From positions 1 to 64,000 of the forward strand of contig NZ_QXJP01000019.1 in assembly GCF_004115085.1 (NCBI RefSeq): 64,000 nucleotides of DNA. Direction: 5' to 3'. The notes beneath the pieces are model-generated. The model saw only the letters and a list, made by a program, of their open reading frames with translations, ran no database searches and had not been told where the DNA came from. A program made the translations under genes and the position numbers. Source of the DNA: Longirhabdus pacifica. Lineage in GTDB: Bacteria > Bacillota > Bacilli > Paenibacillales > DSM-105158. Positions 27,501 through 35,699 of the stretch are shown here, one piece after another (within the stretch, counting starts at the first letter, position 1; every line of letters starts with the position of its first letter).

Positions 27501-28377
27501 TCATAGCTAATAACTGTGCTTCTGGTGCAACCCCTTTAATACCTACACTTGTATCTTCGGCATTAGCTGCTACCGACCCAGATACGTGCATACCATGCTC
27601 ACTTGCTGCAGGGCCTAAATCTAAAATTTCTGTATTTTTATTATAGTAATTGTAACCATATGGCACTTTTTCAGTGAAATACTTTCCATGCATGTTGTAT
27701 CCTTGTTCTTTTTGCAACTGTATCGTGTTGTTTACAATATTCTCTGTTAACGCAGGGTCAGTATCTTCACTTAATCTCATATCAGGGTGAGAAGGATCTA
27801 AACCGGAATCAATAACGGCAACGACCATGCCTTCCCCTTTATATCCATACTCACTCCAAGTCTTAGAAGCTTCAACCATCTCATTACTTGTTACCATTTC
27901 TATTTCTTCCGCTGGTCTTTCATATACATTCGCAATGTAAACGCTTTTAACATTTTCTAATGATTTCAACGTTTCCAACTCTGTATAAGTGACATCACCA
28001 CTAAATCCATTGAAAACAGTTGTAAATTGGTGTTCTACTTCTAATGAAATAGAACGATCCTCTATAGTTCGTATCAACTCATTCTGATCACTTAGCAACG
28101 ATTCTTCGATGTTTGCTCTCTGCTGTTCATTTGCTTCTTGATATAGTAATCCTTGAGTAGAGAACTGATCCATGACAGGCTTTTCTTCCAACTCTACAAT
28201 AACGCGGACCTTATCATTATCTTCATACATGATTTCCTCAATTGTTTCATGAGAAAGCTCATTGAACAACCCCTCATATGCTGACAAATCTACCGTATTG
28301 CTGTCTGCAGCAAAACCTACGCTTGGTACCACAAGTAAAAACATAAGAACAAATAGTGCAATTTTTTTTGGTTTCAT
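24568..28377 (-). CDS. Large secreted S8 serine protease, Vpr/C5a-peptidase-like
   Basis: A 1269-residue subtilase. Signal peptide (residues 1-24) and an I9-type inhibitor propeptide (about 55-155, VRVIVELEEKP) come first. The catalytic triad follows: Asp190 (VAVIDSGLDPSHPDM), His261 (EHGMHVSG) and Ser near 587 (GTSMAAPHVSG). A PA domain is inserted between His and Ser (about 395-530). C-terminal beta-sandwich and FlgD-like domains follow (AFSPNNDGEYDDITPYLSF). Vpr-type proteases act outside the cell on proteins and can mature exported peptides; subtilin leader removal by host proteases including Vpr is a precedent. AAGGAG is 11 bases before the ATG. Confidence 0.9.
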   Translation of the reverse strand: MKPKKIALFVLMFLLVVPSVGFAADSNTVDLSAYEGLFNELSHETIEEIMYEDNDKVRVIVELEEKPVMDQFSTQGLLYQEANEQQRANIEESLLSDQNELIRTIEDRSISLEVEHQFTTVFNGFSGDVTYTELETLKSLENVKSVYIANVYERPAEEIEMVTSNEMVEASKTWSEYGYKGEGMVVAVIDSGLDPSHPDMRLSEDTDPALTENIVNNTIQLQKEQGYNMHGKYFTEKVPYGYNYYNKNTEILDLGPAASEHGMHVSGSVAANAEDTSVGIKGVAPEAQLLAMKVFGNYTEETTTSGDIYIKAIDDAIKLQADVINMSLGAPAQFVNEDDPEQQAVKRAVDNGVMVSVSAGNSQAMTGGFYPRADHPDYGVVGSPGISYDTIQVASIENTNIQLEEFIADIGGTDYSIAYKKADAPDALDVFNSEMDVVYVEDGQADKYVGKDVEGKVVFVVRTGSFFYAQIQVQAEIAGAAGVIVRGFEGHGDYVNMAVNDPIIPMVSLSIADGNMLEEKVIENGGEMKVTFTGERLEVINNAGGEMSTFTSWGLTPNLDFKPEITAPGGQIYSTLQNGKYGVNSGTSMAAPHVSGGSALVMEYIDDKFKTEGRDRVYLAKNMLMNTAQVVYTEEDLPYSPRRQGSGIMQLHKALSTPVVVVEEETEEAKVALKEVRGNVASFELTATNYSDESVTYAVYSNVQTDAPAFAGVMYSLMEPLALPGAEISMYGDVTDSVYGTTVTVPARDSVSFDVEIDLRDVDEDIVEIFENGYWFEGFVQLVDVNGEDGVPTLSVPYVGFKGDWNDAPILDSLMYEDDSYAVYGVGGMVGQSIYGLYYLGVHPLNQEYTPIAFSPNNDGEYDDITPYLSFVRNAKYVKGNILDEDGNLIRDVGRADEVYKNYDTRQVAFFLNDLTWNGTKDGEVLPDGNYWYQIEAMIDYEGKDAQTLEVPILLDNTAPSTNIEYIGGEDKLIFNGEDGELGSGIAYYSLIIDRDGDPETPNQRATVYGSELSYTMSEGLTKGAVIIAKAYDNAGNVSALDFHLVEGYDPDIIESVTANPDKFVKISNPTTIKASANQTGNWEVEVMDVNGVVEQLPMATDTNAYEAIYTPWIDAPSGEYKVTAMLKDNTGKLLDKEYVSFYVYNSPLSININSVTMFESDGGEYIESETFDGVGMAKLEAVVENISQAQVANLKLTIQITDQNNQPVHKSFLTANEIYEGNTLKFGSHIPLYQLQPGDYNVEVFVWEEGTQTPYAEKHDVTNFIIQQ

Positions 28378-29246
28378 GAAATATAAAACTCCTTTCAGAA
28401 TTGTTGCATATTAATCAAACCTCTAATGCAGCGGAAAAAGACTTCCACCTCCCGTTACCGTAAGCTGCATGCAAGTTGAGGTAGTGATTGGAACGTTAGA
28501 ACTTCATTACGGCATAATAAAAGTAAACTATATAAGCTGAAAAAATAGTGAGATACAAGTTCACAAATCAGTAGCCACACGTAAAGGTTGATGTAGTGAT
28601 TTCTCCCTCTTATGCTTAGTAGTAATAAGTGGGTTGAACAAGTTCATTCCACTTATATAGTACGATTCATACTACAGGACCTCGTTTTACATCGTTAGTC
28701 ATTTTAATACATACATCATACTGTCTGAACAAATCTACGATTCTACTTCAACATGTTAACAATGGATTAACTATCATATGTTTTTAGTATATTTGTTATT
28801 ATAATATGTGTAAATATACGTATTTTGATAGATTTTGTAATATATTAATCACATAAATATTCTTTTATTCGTCTTAAAACGACAATGTATCAAAAAACCA
28901 AGAAGGATGGAAAGAAATACTGCTTTATTCAACATTATATTCGGGTTTTTTGACATATATAATGTGGTGTATTGGGTAACATGTAACCATTGTTGTGTAT
29001 TAAAAATGGTGTGTACTACGAAAGGGAAGAATAAGAAACAAGCAGAAAATAATGAAGTCGAAGGAAATAGTAGAAGAAACGCGAGCAGATAGAATAGATG
29101 GGTTGAGTCAAAACGAAAAATATCATCTACCCTGTTTAATAAGTAGAAGTAAAAATGTGATTTTATTAGGCCTAGTTTACAAAAAACATATATTAATATG
29201 TCTTCAAATTTCTATAAAATAGAACTGAAATAAGTTAAACTTAGTA
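28378..29246. other. Long AT-rich interval upstream of the S8 protease
   Basis: About 870 bases with no convincing gene. It contains the third 28-bp palindrome (28627-28654) and a degenerate direct repeat, GTTGAgGTAGTGATT at 28475 and GTTGAtGTAGTGATT at 28587. There is also a doubtful 61-codon ORF at 28907-29092 on the plus strand (Cys and Lys rich, poor ribosome binding site). Promoters for the protease (leftward) and the secreted protein (rightward) must lie here. Confidence 0.5.
28627..28654. repeat. 28-bp palindrome, copy 3
   Basis: Arms AAGTGG and CCACTT around TTGAACAAGTTCAT. The same length and core as the two copies at 12503 and 12545, including a TAATAAGT flank. It is 250 bases upstream of the S8 protease start. 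Confidence 0.65.
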
Positions 29247-29259
29247 TACAAGCCCTTTC
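29247..29259 (+). repeat. Left 13-bp inverted repeat around the secreted-protein gene
   Basis: TACAAGCCCTTTC, exactly complementary to 29917-29929. The two arms enclose the gene at 29310-29897 with about 50 bases of margin at the left and 20 at the right. Confidence 0.6.
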
Positions 29260-29309
29260 ATTATGTACAGTAAAATATACTAATAAATTCAACTGGTGGT
29301 GGTTAATTC

Positions 29310-29897
29310 ATGTTCAAAAAATATGTCGTATTTTTATTATCTTTACTCTTGATGGCAGCTTCTTTACTACCAACTTCTTTCAGTGAAGTAGAAGCAGCTT
29401 CGTACGATTGGAATATTTATTCTTCTTCTATAGAATTTAAAGCAACTGGGCAAGACTTTTACAACAAATCTTGCGGACAAGTAAATAATGCAACACAAGG
29501 GTACTTCCGCTTACCTACAACGTATGCTAACCAAACGATAGAAAGCTATAGTGTAGGTGCTGGGAAATATGTCGAATTGAATTTTGGAGGCTGCTCCACA
29601 TATGGGATGACGCATATTTTGTCTAGACATGTTCCTGAGTACTTTATTGGAAATGTAACCAGAATTCAATCATTCTTTAACCCTGGATATTCTATTGGTT
29701 ATTATGAAAATTTAGTAGAGCAAATTGTGTATGAAAACGCTTATCAAATATTACAATATGGATTTACTAGTTCTGGTACTGCTGTATATGGAAACGCATA
29801 TGGCAATCCAGCTTATCCAGTTAAATTAATCATTAAAGGTGGAAAAGTAATCACGATGTATTCTTCTGGATGGGGGATTGGTGAAGATTTAAGATAG
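29310..29897 (+). CDS. Small secreted protein with HILSRH motif (putative secreted nuclease-like toxin)
   Basis: A 195-residue protein with a clear Sec signal peptide (MFKKYVVFLLSLLLMAASLL, cleavage near Ala29-Ala30). The mature part holds two cysteines (about 55 and 95) that could form a disulfide, and the motif THILSRHVPEYF at about 101-112. It ends with KLIIKGGKVITMYSSGWGIG. The H-x-x-R-H pattern and the terminal strand recall nucleases of the Barnase/EndoU/ColicinE5-D/RelE group found in polymorphic toxins; this is resemblance only. GGTGGTGG precedes the ATG. A 13-bp inverted repeat brackets it, and a cytosolic protein of unknown type is encoded next. Confidence 0.6.
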   Translation: MFKKYVVFLLSLLLMAASLLPTSFSEVEAASYDWNIYSSSIEFKATGQDFYNKSCGQVNNATQGYFRLPTTYANQTIESYSVGAGKYVELNFGGCSTYGMTHILSRHVPEYFIGNVTRIQSFFNPGYSIGYYENLVEQIVYENAYQILQYGFTSSGTAVYGNAYGNPAYPVKLIIKGGKVITMYSSGWGIGEDLR

Positions 29898-29916
29898 CAA
29901 ATAGCAATACAACATA

Positions 29917-29929
29917 GAAAGGGCTTGTA
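29917..29929 (-). repeat. Right 13-bp inverted repeat
   Basis: GAAAGGGCTTGTA, the exact reverse complement of 29247-29259, 20 bases after the stop of the secreted-protein gene. Confidence 0.6.
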
Positions 29930-30049
29930 AAAAACGTTCAAAACTTGTACTTTACATTGTAGATGGTGTGATACATATGATCATTCATAACGTCTTATAA
30001 CATAAATTCTAAATAACAAAAACATTTATGAAGTCAGGTGTGTGTGGAT

Positions 30050-30583
30050 ATGATTACTGCAAAAAGTTACTTCTTGAAAGCGAACATGAAATTACCTCCA
30101 GTAGAACAGTTAGAAGCTAACGTTAACCAATTCTTTATTTCTGCTGAAGATAAAAAGGAAATACAGAAGCAATTATCACTTTTCGATCCTATCTATCCTG
30201 GTGCAATTGAACTTTATGATGGTGACCAGCTGTTGATAGGGGTAAAATACCACGATAGTGTAGATGGGCTTTGGTTAGGCATTATAACTATGTTGCATCA
30301 GGTCATGGAGCTCGGTGAAGGAAGTGTACATTTTATTTATCAACCCATATCATTGCACATGAAAGAAGGGCAACAACATAACATCTTTTTATCTCTTTTA
30401 GAACAAAGTGTTGTAAAGGAAGAATGGACGATGGCTAAACATGACATCTTTCAAGCCCTTATTACAGGTGCAGAGCAATTTTTCAACACGCTGTTTGATT
30501 TGAATTTTACATTCATACAAGCGGAGAAAGAGCAAGTAAAACAGAATATACGCACCTTATCTCAGCTTCTGAAAAATATGTAA
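30050..30583 (+). CDS. Cytosolic protein of unknown function (possible immunity partner)
   Basis: A 177-residue soluble, acidic to neutral protein without signal peptide or TM segment, starting at ATG 30050 after AGGTG. Visible features are helical: KKEIQKQLSLFDPIYPGAIELYDGDQLLIGVKY, then LWLGIITMLHQVMELGEG and a Leu/Gln-rich C-terminal helix. I do not recognise a family. Its position 150 bases downstream of a small secreted putative toxin, in the same direction, is what would be expected of an immunity protein, but nothing in the sequence proves this. Confidence 0.6.
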   Translation: MITAKSYFLKANMKLPPVEQLEANVNQFFISAEDKKEIQKQLSLFDPIYPGAIELYDGDQLLIGVKYHDSVDGLWLGIITMLHQVMELGEGSVHFIYQPISLHMKEGQQHNIFLSLLEQSVVKEEWTMAKHDIFQALITGAEQFFNTLFDLNFTFIQAEKEQVKQNIRTLSQLLKNM

Positions 30584-30756
30584 AGAGGTATTCCTTCGTT
30601 TTTTCTTTATAACTTACCATATCAAATTCTTGATTACATTTAGATTTTCAACAATTTTCTTTTGTTTTCTTCAAAATTTTTTTCAAAAAATTCTATCTAA
30701 TATTTTGTTTTGTTTGTTGAACAGAACTAGAACTTTAATTAAATGGAGAACATCAT

Positions 30757-30796
30757 AAAAAAGGTGGAATGATCCATGGATCAGCCCACCTTTTTT
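30757..30796 (-). terminator. Terminator of ssrA
   Basis: AAAAAAGGTGG (30757-30767) and CCACCTTTTTT (30786-30796), with an inner palindrome TGATCCATGGATCA. It lies 45 bases beyond the mature 3' end of tmRNA and can also serve the plus strand. Confidence 0.88.
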
Positions 30797-30840
30797 ATCT
30801 CTCCCTCGCTTCCAACAAAGCACAGGAATCTGTACTTTCT

Positions 30841-31203
30841 TGGAGGCGAGGGGAGTCGAACCCCTGTCCGAAGATATCGCCACATCAGCTTCTACGGGTG
30901 TAGTAGCCTGTCATATTTTCGCCTAAATTGCCACCAGGTTACACGCTACAACTTAAGCTAGTCTGATTGTCTTCTTCCGTTAGCCTCAGACGGAGACTAA
31001 ACGGCGTATCCCACTAAAGTTAGCCCCTATCCTAGCACATGGGAGATGCGAGGTAGAAGCACGCTCGCAGTTTCTTAGGCTGCTAAAGCGTAGTTTGTTT
31101 GTTGTTTGCCAGTTATTATTGGCTTTAGCGTTTTAGAGTGGACGCGTCCCCACTACCCGCTACTCATGCTCGAATTATCCCCGTCGAATCCATAAACGCC
31201 CCC
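30841..31203 (-). ncRNA. ssrA: tmRNA
   Basis: Transfer-messenger RNA of about 363 bases on the minus strand. The 3' end reads GGTTCGACTCCCCTCGCC then TCCA, forming the tRNA-like T arm and acceptor. The 5' end begins GGGGGCGTTTATGGATTCGA, pairing with it. Together with SmpB it rescues stalled ribosomes and tags the nascent protein. The tag frame at 31075-31110 encodes GKQQTNYALAA after the tmRNA-borne alanine, ending in the ALAA degron recognised by ClpXP. The gene lies downstream of smpB and rnr as in other Bacillales. Confidence 0.97.
31075..31110 (-). other. tmRNA proteolysis-tag reading frame
   Basis: Eleven sense codons (GKQQTNYALAA) then TAA, preceded by the AATAATAACT upstream signal also seen in B. 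subtilis tmRNA. With the charged alanine the tag is 12 residues, three fewer than the 15-residue B. subtilis tag. Confidence 0.85.
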
Positions 31204-31375
31204 ATATATCGCCTATAAATAAGCGTCAAATGTGTTACAAACCTATGCTGTAATTATCACTGTAAAGATAGTGTATCCCGACAGCAAAATTATTATAACA
31301 CATTCGTTTCTATTTTCCTAACTTATTTGTTTGGCAAGTTTGGTACAAGGATACATTTCCGATTTACTGAACATG

Positions 31376-31801
31376 CTATGCATCAAAAAACTGCATATGC
31401 GGCATGGCTTGCTTATAGTAATCCAGTCGATCTTGCAATGTGCCTGTATGAAACTCAAACTTATGTCCATCTGGATCTGTGAAGTAAATGGATTGTTTAT
31501 CACGTTCATCTCTTTCTCTTCCTGCGAGCACGTTAACGTCATGATTCAACAATGTTTGTCTTATGTTATCCATTTCACTTTCTTGTACTGTAAAGGCAAT
31601 ATGTGTGTATGAATTAGCAATTTCGTTGCGTGGAATATCCTTCTCTTCATTTAAGGCCAGCCACATTCCATTCAAGTTAAAGTAAGCTAATGTTCTCCCT
31701 TTAACAAGAAGCTTCGCCCCAAACACAGCCTGATAAAATGCAATGGAACGGTCAAGATTAGAAACGGAAAACAACAGATGGTTGATTCCATTGATGTCCA
31801 T
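31376..31801 (-). CDS. fosB: FosB-like metallothiol transferase (VOC superfamily)
   Basis: A 141-residue glyoxalase-fold protein closely resembling FosB, which inactivates fosfomycin by adding bacillithiol in a metal-dependent reaction. The metal ligands can be placed on His near the start ([21 protein letters not shown]), His in [10 protein letters not shown] and Glu in [27 protein letters not shown] and [13 protein letters not shown] are FosB signatures. The start is ATG 31801 behind AGGTG, only 10 bases after the smpB stop, so it should be translated from the rnr-smpB transcript. Some VOC proteins of this type have other thiol-transfer roles. Confidence 0.85.
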   Translation of the reverse strand: MDINGINHLLFSVSNLDRSIAFYQAVFGAKLLVKGRTLAYFNLNGMWLALNEEKDIPRNEIANSYTHIAFTVQESEMDNIRQTLLNHDVNVLAGRERDERDKQSIYFTDPDGHKFEFHTGTLQDRLDYYKQAMPHMQFFDA

Positions 31802-31811
31802 CCATTTCACC

Positions 31812-32291
31812 TCACCTAGCTACTTTTTGATTTTCTTTTAAAGCACGCTGTATCGTTCGTTGTGCATCACGTTTTGCTGCTGTTTGTCTTTTATCGTATT
31901 GCTTTTTCCCTTTTCCTAATCCGAGAAGTAATTTTGCATAGCCGTTGCGCACGTATATTTTAAGTGGCACAAGCGTGTAACCTTCTTGCTTCGTCAACCC
32001 AATTAACTTTGCAATTTCCTTATGTTTGAGCAATAATTTTCTAGCTCTTGTCGGGTCCGTTGGATTATATCGATTCCCATTTTCAAATGGGCTAATGTGC
32101 ATATTATGAATAAACACTTCTCCATTACGAATCGTTGCGAAACTTTCTGCAATGTTGGCTTTGCCATTTCGCAGTGATTTAATTTCTGTACCCGTTAGTA
32201 CCATACCAGCTTCATACGTTTCTTCTATAAAATAATCATGAGAAGCTTTACGATTTTGTACTAACACATTATCATCTTTTTTCTTCCCCAT
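31812..32291 (-). CDS. smpB: SsrA-binding protein SmpB
   Basis: A 159-residue OB-fold protein that binds the tRNA-like part of tmRNA and guides it to stalled ribosomes. Family motifs are [49 protein letters not shown] and the basic tail [20 protein letters not shown], which enters the ribosomal mRNA channel. GGGGGAG precedes the ATG. It sits between rnr and fosB, 330 bases from its RNA partner ssrA. Confidence 0.97.
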   Translation of the reverse strand: MGKKKDDNVLVQNRKASHDYFIEETYEAGMVLTGTEIKSLRNGKANIAESFATIRNGEVFIHNMHISPFENGNRYNPTDPTRARKLLLKHKEIAKLIGLTKQEGYTLVPLKIYVRNGYAKLLLGLGKGKKQYDKRQTAAKRDAQRTIQRALKENQKVAR

Positions 32292-32376
32292 GATAACTCT
32301 CCCCCTGCATCATATCATTACTTCTCTTCATCATAAGTATCTCAAAGTGTATCAATGTGAACATGAAAAATCAAGG

Positions 32377-34611
32377 TTAACCCTTGTTTCTATTCTTATT
32401 CGTTCTTCTTTTCTCCCCGTATTTTCCACTCTTGTTGCTTTTGTTCGCTCTTTTACCAACGACACTAACTTTATCATTTCGCTTGCGTTGATTTAGCAAT
32501 TCAAAATCCACCGTGTGATCATCTAAGTTAACGCCTGTCACACGGACTTTGACTTCATCCCCAATACGATATATATTAGATGTTCGCTCACCAATTAAAG
32601 CTAAATTGCGCTCGTCAAAGTGATAGTAATCATCGATTAAATGACTAAGGCGAATTAATCCTTCCACTGTATTGTCTAATTCGACAAACATACCAAAGTT
32701 GGTCACACTACTAATCATGCCATCGTATTCTTCACCAATTTTATCTAACATATATTCCGCTTTTTTCAGCGCTTCTGTATCTCTTTCCGCGTCTACAGCA
32801 ATTCGTTCTCGCTCCGAAGATTGTTGAGCGATATCACTCATCTTAGATTGTAAATGTTCTTGTCTACCTGATTCTAAAATCCCTTGCATAATGACTTCTC
32901 TTATCGTTCGATGAATGATTAGATCAGGATATCTTCTAATTGGCGATGTGAAATGGGAATAAAATTCAGCAGAAAGACCAAAATGACCTTGGCTCTGTGC
33001 ATCATATTTCGCTTGTTTCATCGATCTCAGCATCATCGTACTAATGACGGTTTCTTCTTTACTCCCCTTAATTTCCTCTAACAGACTTTGTAGTGCACGA
33101 GGATGAACTTTATTGGATTTCCCTCGCACAACATAGCCGAAATTCGTAATGAATTCCATAAAGTGAAACATCTTTTCTTGATCGGGTTCTTCGTGTGTAC
33201 GATATAAGAAAGGCACTTTCAACCAATAAAAATGCTCGGCCACCGTTTCGTTGGCAATCAACATAAATTCTTCGATAATTTGCTCTGCAATCGATCGCTC
33301 TCTTTTCTTTATTTCTATCGGTTTTCCATCATCGTCTACAATGACTTTCGCTTCCTGAAAGTCGAAATCGACTGCTCCTCTTTGTAATCTTCCTTTTCTT
33401 AAACGCATAGCGATCTTTTCCATTAATTTAAACTGGTCGACAAGATCAGCATAACGCTCCAAGAGTGCTTCATCTTCACCTGCTAAAATTTTTCTTACAT
33501 TAGTATAGGTCATTCTTTCTTTCGTGCAAATGACGCTTGGAAAAATGTCATGTGACACTACTTTTCCTTTATCGTCAATTTCCATTTCGCAAGACATCGT
33601 TAGTCGGTCTACTTGTGGGTTTAAGCTGCATATGCCGTTAGATAAGCGATGCGGCAACATCGGAATCACGCGATCAACTAAGTACACGCTACATCCTCTA
33701 GCATAAGCTTCTTGATCTAGACTAGAACCTTCTTTGACATAGTATCCTACATCCGCTATATGTACACCGAGTCTAACATTCCCATTTTCAAGTTGTTCTA
33801 ACGATACGGCATCATCGAGATCTTTGGCATCTTCTCCGTCAATCGTCACTGTTACTTTCCCGCGCAAGTCTCTTCTACCTACTAAATCTTCTTCTGAGAT
33901 GGATTCAGATATAGCTGTAGCTTCATCTAATACTTCCTTAGGAAATTGTTCTGGCAGTTGATATTTACGAATGATAGACAAAATATCTACACCTGGGTCA
34001 TTTTTATGTCCGAGTATTTCAATAATTTTGCCTTCGGCAGATGATCTACCCTCTGCATACTTTACGATCTCTACAACGACTTTTTGACCGTCTACAGCGC
34101 CAGCAAAACTATCCTTAGATATAAAAATATCTTTCACGATGCGCTTGTCATCTGGAATAACAAAAGCATAACTTTTGAAACCTTCAAACAAACCGACAAT
34201 TTTCGTATGTGCACGTTTTACAATACGTACGACTTCTCCTTCATACCTGCCTCCACCTACTGGTTTCGTGGTAATACGTACGAGGGCAATATCTCCATTC
34301 ATAGCGCTTTTCAAATCATTAGCGTGAATATAAATGTCGGATAACGATTCATCATCTGGTAGTAGAAATGCGAATCCTTTGGCGTGTACTTGCAATTTGC
34401 CTCGTATAAGATCCATACGCTCTGGGATGCCATATCGATTGGAACGCGTTCTAATAATTTGTCCATTCTCTTCTAGTTGGTTCAGTGTTTTGAGTAGTTC
34501 CTTAAACTCTGCAGCACTTTCTATCTGCAGCGCTTCTTCTAATTCTTGATACGTCAGCGGTTTGTACGCTTCTTCTTGCATGAATTCTAATAATTGCTTT
34601 TCTGTTATCAA
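32377..34611 (-). CDS. rnr: Ribonuclease R
   Basis: A 744-residue 3'-to-5' exoribonuclease of the RNB family. It degrades structured RNAs and takes part in tmRNA-linked mRNA decay. From the N terminus it shows a winged-helix segment ([14 protein letters not shown]), cold-shock domains (residues ~55-200), and the RNB catalytic core ([18 protein letters not shown] with the metal-binding aspartates, about 265-285). A C-terminal S1 domain follows ([20 protein letters not shown]), then a Lys/Arg/Asn-rich tail. TTG 34611 behind AAGAAGG fits the usual N terminus better than the frame start 12 codons earlier. Followed by smpB with a 85-base gap. Confidence 0.95.
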   Translation of the reverse strand: MITEKQLLEFMQEEAYKPLTYQELEEALQIESAAEFKELLKTLNQLEENGQIIRTRSNRYGIPERMDLIRGKLQVHAKGFAFLLPDDESLSDIYIHANDLKSAMNGDIALVRITTKPVGGGRYEGEVVRIVKRAHTKIVGLFEGFKSYAFVIPDDKRIVKDIFISKDSFAGAVDGQKVVVEIVKYAEGRSSAEGKIIEILGHKNDPGVDILSIIRKYQLPEQFPKEVLDEATAISESISEEDLVGRRDLRGKVTVTIDGEDAKDLDDAVSLEQLENGNVRLGVHIADVGYYVKEGSSLDQEAYARGCSVYLVDRVIPMLPHRLSNGICSLNPQVDRLTMSCEMEIDDKGKVVSHDIFPSVICTKERMTYTNVRKILAGEDEALLERYADLVDQFKLMEKIAMRLRKGRLQRGAVDFDFQEAKVIVDDDGKPIEIKKRERSIAEQIIEEFMLIANETVAEHFYWLKVPFLYRTHEEPDQEKMFHFMEFITNFGYVVRGKSNKVHPRALQSLLEEIKGSKEETVISTMMLRSMKQAKYDAQSQGHFGLSAEFYSHFTSPIRRYPDLIIHRTIREVIMQGILESGRQEHLQSKMSDIAQQSSERERIAVDAERDTEALKKAEYMLDKIGEEYDGMISSVTNFGMFVELDNTVEGLIRLSHLIDDYYHFDERNLALIGERTSNIYRIGDEVKVRVTGVNLDDHTVDFELLNQRKRNDKVSVVGKRANKSNKSGKYGEKRRTNKNRNKG

Positions 34612-34756
34612 TATAACAACCTTCTTTCTATCTCTTTCGTTATTCAACTGTATTATTTACTTATAGCACCTACAATATAAGCAATTTACTTCATCTATTC
34701 GATTTGTTAGCATGCAAAGGAGTTAACTTCATGTATGTAAATGTGAAAATACAAAA

Positions 34757-34790
34757 AAACAGCAAGGATCATTCCCCTGCTGTTTATCTT
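34757..34790 (-). terminator. Terminator of secG
   Basis: AAACAGCA and TGCTGTTT stem (34757-34785) with a U tract on the minus strand from the A run at 34753-34759. It separates secG from rnr. Confidence 0.8.
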
Positions 34791-34799
34791 TTATTTGAA

Positions 34800-35036
34800 T
34801 TAATAGTAAAGCACATAGGATACAACGATGGACAAAATAAAGAATAAAGAACCTAAGATAACGGTTGCCCAAACTAAGTACCTTTCAAATCCTCTTGCTT
34901 TCTTTTGACCGAAAAGATGCTCCGCTCCACCAGAAATCGCTCCTGAAAGTCCAGCACTTTTTCCAGCTTGTAGTAAAACAACGAGTATTAATCCTAAACT
35001 ACATACAACTAACACAATTTTTAAAAATAGATCCAT
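34800..35036 (-). CDS. secG: Preprotein translocase subunit SecG
   Basis: A 78-residue membrane protein, accessory subunit of SecYEG. Two TM helices (about 3-22 and 56-77) flank a Gly/Ser-rich loop SAGLSGAISGGAEHLFGQKKARGFE, which is the family signature. The ATG at 35036 follows AGGAGGTG with 8 bases of spacing. In many Bacillus the carboxylesterase gene yvaK separates secG from rnr; it is absent here. Confidence 0.95.
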   Translation of the reverse strand: MDLFLKIVLVVCSLGLILVVLLQAGKSAGLSGAISGGAEHLFGQKKARGFERYLVWATVILGSLFFILSIVVSYVLYY

Positions 35037-35529
35037 TTCCAATGCACCTCCTAAGCGAGCACACAATCGCTTATGTAGTGTAATATATGATAAGAGATTG
35101 TATTTCTTATTAATGTAAAATTGTTGTGATTATGTGTTTATTATAAAACAGCAATATGATCTTATCATATTTACAGAGGAAAAACAAGATATTCTCCATT
35201 AAGAGTGTATTTATTACCACCCCAAAAAAATAAGCTTACCAAAAAGCCTCATAAGAAGTCAGTCATATTTCTTCTCAATTGTTCACAACTCATATGACTC
35301 ATCCTGCTAACTACAAAAAAATAGGTATCATCCATATCTATTTCAACTTTGAATAAAAATAATTTTCAACCATAACAAAAATATTTTTTTATTATATTTT
35401 TAATAAAAATAGCTATGAAAGCAAAATAAAATGTTACGTTTTTTCCTTTGCTGGTTTAAATATGAATGGTTTTTCAAGTACATCACATCATATTTTAAAT
35501 AAATAATTATCCAATGTATCTTTTCCTAT
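35037..35529. other. AT-rich interval upstream of the lanthipeptide cluster
   Basis: No gene is seen. The secG promoter must lie at its left end. An inverted repeat AGTCATAT (35261-35268) / ATATGACT (35292-35299) is present with no clear role. The interval marks the left junction between the conserved secG block and the lanthipeptide cluster. Confidence 0.5.
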
Positions 35530-35580
35530 AATGTGACCTAGATCACATTACCATATTTTCTCTTTAGATAATATAGTATT
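35530..35580 (+). promoter_or_regulatory. Predicted Fnr/Crp-type site and -10 element of the lanthipeptide cluster
   Basis: AATGTGA-CCTAGA-TCACATT at 35530-35549 matches the TGTGA-N6-TCACA operator of Crp/Fnr-family activators, including B. subtilis Fnr. A -10-like GATAATATAGT follows at 35567-35577 with no -35 box. The palindrome centre would lie near -41, the class II activator position. The first translated start downstream is the decayed precursor at 35700. Confidence 0.55.
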
Positions 35581-35699
35581 TATTAAATTTCCAAAATTTA
35601 TATTTGCTAACTTTATTCCAAAAAATTAAAACATATGCAATACAAATAAATTTAAAATCATACATGTCAATGATCTGATATCGAAAGGAGGTGAAAAAA

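Noticed and set aside
28475-28601. Direct repeat GTTGAnGTAGTGATT upstream of the S8 protease
   Set aside because: Only two copies 112 bp apart, one mismatch, and no symmetry; too little to call a regulatory element.
28907-29092. 61-codon ORF on the plus strand with a CNHCC motif
   Set aside because: The putative ribosome binding site runs into the ATG, the composition is irregular and no family is recognisable; listed only within the intergenic description.
35261-35299. Inverted repeat AGTCATAT/ATATGACT upstream of the lanthipeptide cluster
   Set aside because: Eight-base arms in very AT-rich DNA are not significant, there is no U tract, and it is 230 bases from the better-supported Fnr-type site.
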